Notes: a model not told the origin generated them from the letters alone. A stretch of 64,000 nucleotides of DNA from Girardinichthys multiradiatus (GCF_021462225.1 NC_061800.1:17344749-17408748); one strand, 5' to 3'; counted from the stretch's first letter, positions 13,298 to 23,385 are shown. Translations and numbers: made by a program.

Positions 13298-13460
13298 CAA
13301 AGGCAACCGGACTTTTGCGCAATTTTTCTGAATACGCGGTAGAAAATGACTGACTGACTGACTGACTGACTGACGTTTCGACGCCTATCCAGGAGACATT
13401 GTTTCTGGATAGGTTTCGAAAGGTATTCAGAAAAACTGAGCGAAACTCTGGTTGCCTTTG
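13298..13460. repeat. Nested inverted repeat with a TGAC tetranucleotide run
   Basis: The outer arms are 13298-13335 and 13423-13460 (CAAAGGCAACC ... TTTTTCTGAATAC against its near-complement). The inner arms are CCTATCCAG (13384-13392) and CTGGATAGG (13405-13413). Seven TGAC units (13347-13374) lie in the left side of the loop. The unit could fold into a long imperfect hairpin. It may be a short inverted-repeat transposon or the relic of a larger palindromic element. No target duplication was identified. Confidence 0.7.
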
Positions 13461-15040
13461 GGTCTGTTTGCTTTGTTCTGCTGTCCAGATACTCTTTTTA
13501 CTTCAGTAGTTTATCATAAGAGGCTCATAGCCTTAGTCAACACAAGCCCTTATCAGTCTGGGTCAGGCTGATGTTTTGGGATCACCTCGCTGCAGGTATT
13601 CACACCCCCTTTTAACACAAGCATCCTTAAAAAATGTCAATCAACATATCAAATGTGCAGTGGAAAATTATCTTCTGCTTTGTCCTTGTCCATTGGGTGG
13701 ACCAGAATGGTCATTGACATCTTGGCCCTGAGAGGAATGGAAGTGTCATCTGCTTGGTTTGGGAAATTAGGGGGCTTTGCTATCGGAATGATGCGGAGAG
13801 TGTTATCTAGTGAAGTGCACAATATATTTAGCTTGGGTTGGAAAAAATGAAAAACTGCTGAAAAGATCAGAAGGTTTTTATCAGCAGTGCTTGAAAGGAA
13901 GACTGTATAACTAGTATAAGATTTAAGAAATGCTCATTGCTTTCCAGTGAGCTCAACAGCTTGTTTTTGCAGTGATTCCCTAGACCTTACAGAGCATGCT
14001 GGCAAAGTCACAACCTTCAGCAAACCAAGCATTTCATACAGAGAGTCATAGACATTCTGTTTTCCGTCAGCCCCTGTCTCATGCTCATTCTCTTTACTTT
14101 CTCTCTCTCTCTTGCACACATCTCCATTGAGCTAATATATCCATGGGGTTGATATTCTGGATGGTGGAAATGTCAAAAGGCTTTGTTACGTCCAATCTCA
14201 TTGAGGAAACCTGACCTGTGTGTGTGGAAAGTGGGCTTGTGTGTTTCTTTAAAAAACAGCAATCCCCACAACTTTAGTCTGCAACCAACACAATAATGTG
14301 ATGGGCAAAATAACCATAATGGTAACCAAGAATAGCAATAATATTTTTTGTCTTACCTTTTTTTTATAGTGCAGGACAGAAAAGGGAGATTTTTCTTTTA
14401 AATGGCCAACCAACTTGAGTAATTTAGCCATGTTCAAAAATCTTTCCAATAAATGCATTTAACAATTTCTTTAACATCACTTATTTTTTAGGGCAGTAAA
14501 CACAATTGCAGATCGGACTTTCCAGACCCGAAGGTGTTTGTACTGTACACACCCATTCAATAAATTTGAATATTATTGAAAAGTTCATTTAGTTCAGTAA
14601 CTCATTTCACTAATGAAAGGCGTTATATAGATTAATTGCACACAGATTGACATTTCAAGCCTTTATTTCTGTTAATTATGATGATTTTCTGCTTACACTT
14701 AATGATATTTAAGATTAGAATATTAAAACAACACTTTGATACGGAAATGTGGGCTACATGAAACATATGCTTAAAACCTGCAAAAGGCTGGTATTTCAAA
14801 AAGATACTTTCAATCTGACGAGCCTCATCTGAACACATAATCTAATTTATTGAATGTGACTGAAAGTGTATTTATGTGTAGGAGGAAACATGGCTGAGAT
14901 TCCGCTTTCCTACAATGCTGCAAACACTCTTTATCTGCACTGAAGTTTTCCTCTTGCTTTTTCACTTTATTCCATCTAAAATGGACCTTTTTTTAGAATG
15001 AGTGATTCTACCCACTCACAAGCTATTCATTTTGCCCCTA
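13461..15040. other. Intron, no gene seen
   Basis: Worn A+T-rich sequence with only short unsupported frames. The TA at 15039-15040 is the target site of Tc1 copy A1. Confidence 0.45.
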
Positions 15041-15252
15041 CAGGTCCTTCTCAAAATATTAGCATATTGTGATAAAGTTCATTAATTTCCATAATGTAAT
15101 GATGAAAATTTAACATTCATATATTTTAGATTCATTGCACACTAACTGAAATATTTAAGGTCTTTTATTGTCTTAATACGGATGATTTTGGCATACAGCT
15201 CATGAAAACTTTAGGTTAAGGATTTAACCCCGGTTCTCTGAAACATGAGTGA

Positions 15253-15369
15253 GGTATCTCACTATGGGACACGCCTCCAGCGCCTGTCCCCAGAAGGTCT
15301 ATTACATTACGCCAGTCTTGACTGGCAGGCGGAAGTGACGTCCTCTCCCATGGGAGGACTTCTTCCCAG
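15253..15369 (+). repeat. DIRS inverted terminal repeat, low-coordinate arm (3' end of the element)
   Basis: This pairs with 20581-20698. Shared blocks include GGTATCTCACTATGGGACAC, GCCAGTCTTGACTGGCAGGC and CCCATGGGAGGACTTC. GCCAGTCTTGACTGGC is itself palindromic. The arms differ by a few substitutions and small gaps. Just inside this arm (15368-15374) lies TATAAAA in + orientation, next to GACGTCAC. Confidence 0.9.
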
Positions 15370-15451
15370 TATAAAAGCCGACGTCACGTAGGTGATCTTC
15401 AGTTTAATGAGCACACCTCTTCCTCGCTCCCTGCAAGGAGGGTGATCTGGT

Positions 15452-15541
15452 GAGATACCTCACTCATGTTTCAGAGAACCGGGGTTAAATCCTTAACCTA
15501 AAGTTCTCTTTCAACATTCGTTTCGGTATCTCACTATGGGA
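15452..15541. repeat. DIRS internal complementary region
   Basis: Positions 15452-15503 are the reverse complement of the extreme left end (15210-15258; AGAGAACCGGGGTTAAATCC and flanking bases). Positions 15503-15541 are the reverse complement of the extreme right end (20684-20720; CATTCGTTTCGGTATCTC and flanking bases). The two halves abut at CCTAAAGTTCTC, which predicts the sequence of a circle junction with GTT at the joint. In DIRS elements this region is thought to template completion of the termini during replication (family knowledge). Confidence 0.9.
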
Positions 15542-15602
15542 TATTTCTGCTCCCGTATTGCCAGATAAGCTCACTCGAAGACCAAAAGATTGCATCTTGC
15601 AT

Positions 15603-16643
15603 TCATGGCAATGTGGAACCCACACCCAGAACCGTGTGAGCCAGTGTGGGCCTGGTGACATCCAGTTTATAGAACCTAGTGAAGGTGTGAGGGGTCGCCC
15701 AGTTGGCAGCCTCACATATTTCCTCCACTGGTATACCCTGGAACAGTGCCCAGGATGATGCCACACCACGAGTGGAATGAGCCCGCAGACCTGCAGGGGG
15801 TGCAAGGCCTCTGCTCTCATAAGCCATAATAATAGCCCCCACTACCCAATGCGAAAGACGTTGCTTTGTGAGAGGCTTTCCTTTATGTGGTGAAGACCAT
15901 GACACAAACAGCTGCTCTGATTTACGAAAATCTGCTGTTTTTTTCACATATAACCGCAGAGCTCGTACTGGGCAGAGCGTATGCAGTCGTTCATGCTCCT
16001 GAGAGGAGAATGGTGGTGGGTAGAAAGCCATTAATTCAAGGGCACGGCATGGCAGAGCCGTGGCAACCTTAGGTATAAAGGCAGGATTAGGTTTCAGTAA
16101 AACCCTTGACTCACCCAGAAACTGCATGCAGGACGGGTTAACTGAGAGCGCTTGAATGTCACTCACACACTTAGCAGAAACCAGAGCAATCAATAAGGCC
16201 GTTTTAAAGGAAAGCACTTTGAGCTCAACCTGCTGCAACGGTTCGAATGGTGCACGTGACAACGCATCGAGTACCATAGGTAAATCCCATGAAGGAGTGA
16301 GGCTCCTCGACACTGGACGGAGCCGTCGTGCACCTTTCATGAATTGACACAACACTGTTTTGTCACCAAAGCCAACGTGACAGGCTGAAATAGCAGCCAG
16401 GTACACCTTCACAGTGGAAAAAGCCAAGCCTTTATCCAACAGTGCCTGCAGTAAAGTTAAAACGTCCGACACAGGGCTTTGCATTACGCTCACCATAGGT
16501 TTTGCGCACCAACCCACGAATGCCTGCCATTTACCCTCATACACGTTACGCGTGGAAACGGCCCTTGTATTTTGAATTGTGTCAATAACGCTCTGGGGAA
16601 GCCCACTGGCAGCCAGATTTAACCCCTCACAGGCCAGGCCCAT
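15603..16643 (-). CDS. DIRS tyrosine recombinase (346 aa, catalytic Arg lost)
   Basis: An open frame of 346 codons encodes a phage-integrase-type recombinase, which would insert the DIRS circle into DNA. The N-terminal SAM-like DNA-binding half (about 25-115) has TRNVYEGKWQAFVGWC and LLDKGLAFSTVKVYLAAIS. The catalytic half contains H289-S290-T291-R292, then NWATPHTFTRFY with the nucleophile Tyr325. The first catalytic arginine, expected in an AKRVxD segment, is Cys159 (SAKCVSD; TGT at 16169-16167), consistent with a CpG C-to-T change from CGT. The start overlaps the end of the reverse transcriptase frame by about 25 bp, as is common in this order. The protein is full length but is predicted to be catalytically dead. 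Confidence 0.9.
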   Translation of the reverse strand: MGLACEGLNLAASGLPQSVIDTIQNTRAVSTRNVYEGKWQAFVGWCAKPMVSVMQSPVSDVLTLLQALLDKGLAFSTVKVYLAAISACHVGFGDKTVLCQFMKGARRLRPVSRSLTPSWDLPMVLDALSRAPFEPLQQVELKVLSFKTALLIALVSAKCVSDIQALSVNPSCMQFLGESRVLLKPNPAFIPKVATALPCRALELMAFYPPPFSSQEHERLHTLCPVRALRLYVKKTADFRKSEQLFVSWSSPHKGKPLTKQRLSHWVVGAIIMAYESRGLAPPAGLRAHSTRGVASSWALFQGIPVEEICEAANWATPHTFTRFYKLDVTRPTLAHTVLGVGSTLP

Positions 16644-18896
16644 AGGGCCATGCGCTCTGGATGCGGATTAAATATTTCTCCGCGTGCCTGCGTCAGGAGA
16701 TCTCTGCGGAGGGGAAGTCGCCATGGCTCGCTGTGTAGCATCTGAAAAATCTCCGCTAGCCAAGTTTCCCTGGCCAGCGGGGAGCTATCAGAATGAGTGA
16801 GTGTTTTCCCTCTCGCACCCTGGCGAGAGTAGGAATGATCAGTTCCAGCGGGGGAAAGGCGTACAGTAGGGCCGGCGGCCATTTGTGCGCTAGAGCATCC
16901 AGCCCAAGCGGAGCTTGTTGCTCTGTCAGTGAGAAAAACATCGGACACTGAGCATTTTCCCCTGATGCGAAGAGGTCGACCTCCGCTCGGCCGTACCTCT
17001 TCCATATCTGGGTCATCACCTCGCTGTGGAGTTTCCACTCTTTGTAGCGGGGATTGCCCCTTGACAGCAGATCCGCGCCTCTGTTCATTACCCCTGGCAC
17101 GTGAGTCGCTCTTAGCGACAGCAAGTGTGAGCTGGTCCAGATTATCAGTCTGTATGCCAGCTCGTGTAAATGACGTGAGCGCAGACCCCCCTGTCTGTTG
17201 ATGTAAGCAACCACTGTTGTGTTGTCCGTTCTGACCAAAACATGGTGCCCTTTGATAAAGGGCAGAAAGTGTCTCAGTGCCAGCATCACGGCCAGGAGTT
17301 CCAGACAATTTATGTGAGCTGTCTGTGTTTGTGTACTCCAAACGCCGTTTACCATCATCCCCTTGTGAGTGGCTTCCCAGCCTGTCAGCGAGGCATCTGT
17401 AGTAATTACCTTCCTCGTCAGGATGGTTCCCATGGTAACGCCGGTGTTGAGAAAACCGGGACGCTTCCACGGGCTCAGCGCGCGTGCACATATGAGAGAA
17501 ACCAGGACGCTGCGGTGAGCATGGCGTGTGGGGCTCAAGCTGAGTGACGCCACCCACCTTTGAAACGGGCGCATGTGTAGACGGCCGAGTGTGATGACCG
17601 CCAGCGCAGACGCCATCAGACCGAGCGGTCTGAGGCATAACCTGAATTTCACCTGTGTGCCTCTGCGAAAGAGTGCCAGACAAGCCTGAAAGGCTTTTAC
17701 ACGTTCCGCTGAGAGGCGCGGTCTGAACTCGACTGAATTCAGGGACAGGCCAATGAAGGTGATTGTTTGTGCTGGGGTTAAAATGCTCTTTTCCCAATTT
17801 ATTGTGAATCCCAGGGCTGTCAGATGTAAAGTAAGCATCTCGGCATGCGTCCTGAGCTCCTCTAAAGACTGAGCTGCAATCAGCCAATCGTCTATATACG
17901 TCGCCAGACGCATCCCCCTTTCCCTCAGAGGCGCGATGGCTGCCTCGGTGCATTTCACGAACACACGTGGGCTCAGTGAGAGGCCAAAAGGAAGTACCAG
18001 GTACTTGTATATCTCTCCCTGAAACGCAAATCTGAGGTATTTTCTGTGAGGGGGGTATATAGGGATATGGAAATATGCGTCTTTCAAGTCTATGGAGACA
18101 AACCAGTCTTTATCAGAGCTGCGTGTGTTAGCATCCTGAACGAATACCGTCTCAGATATGTGTTCAGAGCCCGCAGATCCAAAATCGGTCGCAGACCCCC
18201 GCCCCTTTTCGGCACGAGAAAGTATCTGGAGTAAAACCCGTCTCTGCTTTGCTCCTGCGGTACCAGCTGGACAGCTCTTTTGTGCTGCAGGGAAATTATT
18301 TCCTGTTGCAGGACGCGAGCGGACTCTCCCCGGGCGTATGACTGTACTATGCCCTTGAAACGGGGTGGGGCTGTCACAAATTGGAGCCTGTATCCCTTGG
18401 ATACAGTCTTTATCACCCAATCTGACGCTCCACACGCTCGCCACAGCTGAGTGTTGTTTGCCAGTGGACCTAAAGGTGCTTCCGTGTAAACACTGCGCAA
18501 CACCGGCTGAGGGATCTGCTGTTCCGCTACAACTGCCAGCTGCGCTCGTCCCAGGTCTGCTTCTTCCACAGAAAAAACAGCCTGCTGTGTTAGAGGTAGG
18601 GTGAGAGCTCCCCCTTGAGGCCTCATGTGCAGCTGCACGGCCATGTCCTGTCCTTGTGTTATTTTTAACATATTTTTCACGTTTTTTTGTTGTGGCTGCG
18701 CCCTCGGCTCCAGGCCTGGATGCGTGCCAGAAAACAACTTTATTGAACATGTTGTGAAGGGGGAAGGTCGTGTTTTTAGACACTGGCATGTGTTTGTGCA
18801 CTGGTGTGTGCTTTCTGGCCACAGCTGCGGCTCCACTGAGCTCTCGGTGGCTTTGATCCTCCTCCGCTTCGATCGGCTCTGAACGATGAGCTCCAA
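16619..18896 (-). pseudogene. DIRS reverse transcriptase-RNase H, two frameshifts
   Basis: The product would copy the element RNA and degrade it in hybrids. From 18896 the first frame gives a basic leader and the palm start (FYSRYFLVPKRGGGLRPILD). Near 18115 the frame changes, and the second frame holds WFVSIDLKDAYFHIPIYPPH, LPFGLSLSPRVF and the YIDDWLI box with the catalytic aspartates. RNase H follows (TTDASLTGWEATHKG, NCLELLAVMLALRHF, RTDNTTVVAYINRQGG, LSRGNP). Near 16762 a second frame change is needed to reach the usual C-terminus (WLAEIFQML, LPLRRDLLTQARGEIF, LWAWPVRG). The longer open frame starting at 19011 is out of frame over its first 300 codons and is not the real start. The upstream start is uncertain. 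Confidence 0.9.
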
Positions 18897-19026
18897 CGTC
18901 GGCTCTGCAGGCCGTTTGAGTTGCCTTGAACGTGGCGTTCTGAACTCGAACTGGGACAGGACGTGTCCTGGTAGGGGGGGTGCGGGTGTCTGGCAGATCC
19001 TGCTCTCCCACCCCGAAGACGGCTCC

Positions 19027-20547
19027 CTAGGTAGCGCGCCTCTTTTTCTTTGCGCTCACAGTAGCGGAAGGGGTCGCTTGATTCTCCGGCGTCGTCGGGG
19101 GAGCGAATGGCTTCCTTCCCCAAGCACCTTTGAGCTCGGTTTGTTTCCCACGGTCCGCTGACTGCGGCTGAGGCTGGCGTTTGGGGATGCGATAGGCCGG
19201 TCGAGCCGCCGCTTGAGCGAACGGCACACGGGGTGCTGGAGGGGGAGGAGGCTGCGCTTTCCTGGGCAGACACAGCTTTAGCGCTTCACCTTCCCTCTTC
19301 TTTTCCTCACAGCGTTTTTGCATGGCTGCCACAGTGGGTCCGAATAAGCTCTTCGGGTCCACGGGGGTGTCGAGGAGCTGGTTCTTTTCCCTCTGAGACA
19401 GGCTAGAGAGGTTCAGCCATCTAGCTCTCTCCTGAGTGACCATCAGGGCCATGGCTCTCCCGGATGCTTGGACAGCACTTCTGTGGAGACGCAGGCATAG
19501 GTCTGTCACCACGCACAACTCGTCCCACAAATCGGCCATCGGTGTGCCAGTCATCTGCTCCTGTAATTCCGCTTGGTAAGCGAGGAGAAGAGACGAAGCG
19601 TTTAAGGCTTTAACAGATGCAGCCACCGCCTTGTAGCTTTTCTCATTCAGAGTGGACTGAAAAGAGTCAGCTTTGAAGGGAAGGGTGGGTCCTGCCGCTG
19701 TCATGGCTGACTTTTGCGATGGGTGCAGGTGAGATGCCAGCAGAGGTTCTACGGGAGGCAGATGTGAAAAACCGCCGGTCTCCATGCCCGTCCAGTCCAG
19801 CGCCGACCCTCCCAGGGCGGGGTTCTTGGCGGTGAGAGGATTGCTCCACGACCGGGTCGCTTCCTCGAGGCACTCGGGAAAGACCGGCAACAGCTGTCTG
19901 CCGGAGGATTTGGCTCTCGGAAGCCGCTTCCCCTCATATCGAGATGTGGTAGTTTCGGTGAGGGTTTCCGGCCACTCGATGCCCAGCTTCTTTGCTGCCC
20001 TTCTGCAGACATCATGCAGGTCCGTTGCCGTCGGGTTTGGGGAACCGCAGCGGCTGGTGTCATCCGTCACCGAGGGCTTTGCAACCGACTGGATGGCATA
20101 AGGCCCGCAGTCCAGCTCGTCGTCGTCAGACCCGAGACTGATGGACTCCATTTCAGATTTGGACTCGGCATTAGCAAGAGTACTGAAACCTGGAAGTGCA
20201 GCCTCGTCTTCCTCTGGGTCAGTCAGTGGCGCGACAGCGTCGAGCTGATCACCCCAACTGGCTCCAGCCAAAGTGGGCTTTCTCTCATCAGTACCAGGAA
20301 GCTCCGGTGGCGGGGGATTGGCTACCCCCATCATAGGATCAACCTCCGACAGGCTAGCTTGGCGTGCTAGCCTGCGCCGACGAGACTTAAGGGAGAGCCG
20401 TGCACAGTGCTCGCATCTCGCCGGTGACGCCAACGCGTCCTGGGCATGTTGCAGCCCCAGACACAAAGCGCAGACAGAGTGGATATCTGCCCCAGCTATG
20501 AGATTGCCACATGTGCAGGTTCTAGATGGTGGCTTGACTCTGTTCAT
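19027..20547 (-). CDS. DIRS gag-like ORF1 (506 aa)
   Basis: An uninterrupted 506-codon frame is the first gene of the DIRS element, just inside the terminal repeat. The N-terminus has a cysteine/histidine cluster (TCTCGNLI, then HSVCALCLGLQHAQDAL, CEHCARL) and a basic patch (KSRRRRLAR). The middle is acidic (SLGSDDDELDCG). The second half (about 290-420) looks helical (SYKAVAASVKALNASSLLLA, ELQEQMTGTPMADLWDELC). The C-terminus is proline- and basic-rich, ending KKKRRAT, a possible nuclear signal. By position and composition it is the capsid-like RNA-binding protein. The start is the ATG at 20547. No damage is visible. Confidence 0.85.
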   Translation of the reverse strand: MNRVKPPSRTCTCGNLIAGADIHSVCALCLGLQHAQDALASPARCEHCARLSLKSRRRRLARQASLSEVDPMMGVANPPPPELPGTDERKPTLAGASWGDQLDAVAPLTDPEEDEAALPGFSTLANAESKSEMESISLGSDDDELDCGPYAIQSVAKPSVTDDTSRCGSPNPTATDLHDVCRRAAKKLGIEWPETLTETTTSRYEGKRLPRAKSSGRQLLPVFPECLEEATRSWSNPLTAKNPALGGSALDWTGMETGGFSHLPPVEPLLASHLHPSQKSAMTAAGPTLPFKADSFQSTLNEKSYKAVAASVKALNASSLLLAYQAELQEQMTGTPMADLWDELCVVTDLCLRLHRSAVQASGRAMALMVTQERARWLNLSSLSQREKNQLLDTPVDPKSLFGPTVAAMQKRCEEKKREGEALKLCLPRKAQPPPPPAPRVPFAQAAARPAYRIPKRQPQPQSADRGKQTELKGAWGRKPFAPPTTPENQATPSATVSAKKKRRAT

Positions 20548-20580
20548 GGTGAGAACGAGTGCAAGTTACACAACTTCTTC

Positions 20581-20698
20581 CTGGGAGGAAGTCCTCCCAT
20601 GGGAGCAGACGTCACTTCCGCCTGCCAGTCAAGACTGGCGTAATGTAATAGAGCTTCTGGGGGACAGGCGCTGGAGGCGTGTCCCATAGTGAGATACC
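20581..20698 (-). repeat. DIRS inverted terminal repeat, high-coordinate arm (5' end of the element)
   Basis: The counterpart of 15253-15369. It lies 34 bp upstream of the gag start codon, so the short 5' leader of the element begins within it. No TATA box was seen in this arm in gag orientation. Confidence 0.9.
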
Positions 20699-20879
20699 GA
20701 AACGAATGTAGAAAGAGAACCCAAAATTCCTATCTCAAAAAATTAGCATATCCTTAAAAGGGTCTCTAAACGAGCTATGAACCTAATCATCTGAATCAAC
20801 GAGTTAACTCTAAACACCTGCAAAAGATTCCTGAGGCCTTTAAAACTCCCAGCCTGGTTCATCACTCAAAACCCCAATC

Positions 20880-21729
20880 ATGGGTAAGACTGCCGACCTG
20901 ACTGCTGTCCAGAAGGCCACTATTGACACCCTCAAGCAAGAGGGTAAGACACAGAAATAAATTTCTGAACGAATAGGCTGTTCCCAGCGTGCTGTATCAA
21001 GGCACCTCAATGGGAAGTCTGTGGGAAGGAAAAAGTGTGGCAGAAAACGCTGCACAACGAGAAGAGGTGACCGGAACCTGAGGAAGATTGTGGAGAAGGG
21101 CCGATTCCAGACCTTGGGGGACCTGCGGAAGCAGTGGACTGAGTCTGGAGTAGAAACATCCAGAGCCACCGTGCACAGGCATGTACAGGAAATGGGCTAC
21201 AGGTGCCGCATTCCCCAGGTCAAGCCACTTTTGAACCAGAAAAAGCAGCAGAAGCGCCTGACCTGGGCTACAGAGAAGCAGCACTGGACTGTTGCTCAGT
21301 GGTCCAAAGTACTTTTTTCGGATGAAAGCAAATTCTGCATGTCATTCGGAAATCAAGGTGCCAGAGTCTGGAGGAAGACTGGGGAGAAGGAAATGCCAAA
21401 ATGCCAGAAGAGATGAAGATTTCATTTTTCAGCATGACCTGGCACCTGCTCACAGTGCCAAAACCACTGGTAAATGGTTTACTGACCATGGTATCACTGT
21501 GCTCAATTGGCCTGCCAACTCTCCTGACCTGAACCCCATAGAGAATCTGTGGGATATTGTGAAGAGAACGTTGAGAGACTCAAGACCCAACACTCTGGAT
21601 GAGCTAAAGGCCGCTATCGAAGCAACCTGGGCCTCCATAAGACCTCAGCAGTGCCACAGGCTGATTGCCTCCATGCCACGCCGCATTGAAGCAGTCATTT
21701 CTGCAAAAGGATTCCCGACCAAGTATTGA
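20880..21729 (+). pseudogene. Tc1 family A transposase, copy A1, broken
   Basis: The gene starts MGKTADLTAVQKATIDTLKQ and ends GFPTKY, as in copies A2 and A3. Codon 27 is TAA (20958-20960) where A2 has a glutamate codon. After EMPKCQKR near 21413 about 155 bp is missing relative to A3, which removes the segment before the second catalytic aspartate and shifts the frame. The remaining parts have SDESKF (first Asp), a QHDLAPAH box (second Asp) and SPDLNPIENLW (Glu), the DD34E triad of Tc1. It is non-functional. Confidence 0.95.
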
Positions 21730-22006
21730 GTGCATAACTGTACATGATTATTTGAAGGTTGACGTTTTTTGTATTAAAAACACTTTTCTTTTATTGGTCG
21801 GATGAAATATGCTAATTTTGTGAGATAGGAATTTTGGGTTTTCATGAGCTGTTTGCCAAAATCATCCGTATTAAGACAATAAAAGACCTGAAATATTTCA
21901 GTTAGTGTGTAATGCATCTAAAATATATGAATGTTAAATTTTCATCATTACATTATGGAAAATAATGAAGTTTTTCACAATATGCTAATATTTTGAGAAG
22001 GACCTG

Positions 22007-22624
22007 TATATGCACAGATTGAAGGTTGTGAGCACATCTGTCCTTTTCCAACTTATAAAAAAATAGTATTTGTCCTTCAGTGGATTACAATGTGCTTTCA
22101 CTGTTTGATGCCATATGATTGTCTACTGGCATTTTCAAAGTGAAAGGAATATATTCATTGCTTCCTTCCTTTCTTCTTTTGAGCTGCCTGAACATAAACT
22201 GATTCTGTTTCTGGGATCTGGGATTCTCAGAATACATACTGTAAGAGTCATGATAGCTTTGAAATTCACGTAATTTAGCTGCTCAACTATCTACATGTTT
22301 GCATACAGTTTCAGTCACTGGCTGACACATCCAAAAATAGACCCCTGTACCTGCTACCTCTTTTATACCATCGTTCCATCATATGTATTTCAAGGTGTTT
22401 TGTTTTATAGCCTCATGTTATGTTGTACAGTGCATTACAAATGTATTACAGCCTTACACATCACTACAAAGTAGTCAAAGTAGTGGATAATTGAAAAGAG
22501 GAAGGGAAAAGGACACATGGGTGAGGTAGGTGGTGGGGCGGCTGTATTGGATACCTGCAGACCTAGAAATAGATGGCTGTCCACCTTAATTTACAGGCAG
22601 GCAAATAGAGCATTAATCAGACAA
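22007..22624. other. Intron, no gene seen
   Basis: Sequence between the A1 right end and a worn SINE-like repeat. No open frame or repeat was recognised. Confidence 0.45.
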
Positions 22625-23060
22625 GTAAATGGTAGATGGCCTGTACTTTTACAGCACTTTATTAAGTCCCCAGAGACCCCAAAGCGTTAAACATTACATT
22701 TCTTCATCCACCCATTCATACACACATTCACACACTGACAGTGGTGAGCTACCATGGTCATGATTATCAGGTACTACAAGTAGCCTAGAGGCCCATGGTA
22801 ACTCTGGAGAAGCTATAGATAGATTCACATCTCTGGTCAAAACTGAACATATTTAGCACCTTTCTGGTCATACCAACCACTCAGTAAGCTTTTACACTAG
22901 TTCCATTTTTCCCAGCTGCACTTACAAACATGCACATATTCGTAAACTGATACGGAGATCAGTAGACAACCTGGGGTTAAGTTCCTTAAAAGTGTAAGGC
23001 AACTGAAAGCTGGAGTCAAAGCCACAGCTTTCCTATTCCGCTGATTTTGTCTACCCACCT
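22625..23060. repeat. Two worn copies of a teleost SINE-like repeat
   Basis: About 22625-22800 (CAGCACTTTATTAAGTCCCC, CACACATTCACACACTGACA) and about 22845-23060 (TTTAGCACCTTTCTGGTCAT, AACCTGGGGTTAAGTTCCTT) both recall the repeat at 7157-7403. They are diverged and without coding capacity. Confidence 0.5.
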
Positions 23061-23385
23061 TTTTCAGTCAAAGTTGTCCAAGGTGGCAGACTCTGTTGAG
23101 AGCAAAACTATAAGTTGCGCACTCAGCTAATGTAGCATACAGTGCTGTGCAAACATTTTAGGCTGGTGTGAAAAAATGCTGTAAACAAAGAATGCTTTTA
23201 AAAATGGATGTGTTAATCATTCATTTTCATCAATCAACAAAATTCAGTGAATAAACAAAAGAGAAATCCAAATCAAATGAATATTTGTTGTGACCAGCAT
23301 TTGCCTTCAAAACAGCATCAATTCTTCTAGGTGGACTTGAACACAGTTTTTGAAGGAACTCAGCTGGTAGGTTGTTCCAAACATC

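Larger units (their letters stand above)
15210..20720 (-). mobile_element. DIRS-type tyrosine-recombinase retrotransposon, nearly complete
   Basis: A 5.5 kb element read right to left carries three genes in order: gag-like (20547-19027), reverse transcriptase-RNase H (18896-16619) and tyrosine recombinase (16643-15603). It has inverted terminal repeats (15253-15369 and 20581-20698). It also has an internal complementary region (15452-15541) whose two halves match the two outer ends as they would appear joined in a circle. The trinucleotide AAC borders both ends (15207-15209 and 20718-20720), and no longer target duplication exists. This agrees with recombinase-mediated insertion of a circular intermediate, as known for DIRS elements. 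Two frameshifts in the reverse transcriptase gene and a mutated recombinase arginine make this copy inactive. Confidence 0.95.
15041..22006 (+). mobile_element. Tc1 family A, copy A1, split by a DIRS insertion
   Basis: The element starts CAGGTCCTTCTCAAAATATT at 15041 and ends with the inverted counterpart at 22006, flanked by TA on both sides. Its terminal repeats are about 200 bp, as in copies A2 and A3. At 15209/20721 the left repeat is split by a 5.5 kb DIRS retrotransposon; removing that insert leaves about 1.45 kb of Tc1 sequence. The transposase gene (20880-21729) is broken. Because the DIRS lies within it, A1 must have landed first. Confidence 0.95.

Noticed and set aside
13250..13347. 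A THAP-like or other zinc-finger start exon
   Set aside because: Only one cysteine-containing stretch is readable and the expected metal-binding pattern is absent.
16619..17953. A 444-codon ORF overlapping the reverse transcriptase
   Set aside because: Only its last 55 codons are genuine (the C-terminus after a frameshift). The rest is the shadow of the RNase H frame.
16756..19011. A single 751-codon reverse transcriptase ORF starting at 19011
   Set aside because: Its first 300 codons are in the wrong frame relative to the reverse transcriptase start (FYSRYFLVPKRGGG lies in the other frame), so the real gene is frameshifted and the upstream part is a shadow.
19749..20689. Several 65-138 codon ORFs on both strands over the gag gene
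   Set aside because: They lie opposite or out of frame to the 506-codon gag ORF and have no recognisable domain; G+C-rich coding DNA produces such shadows.
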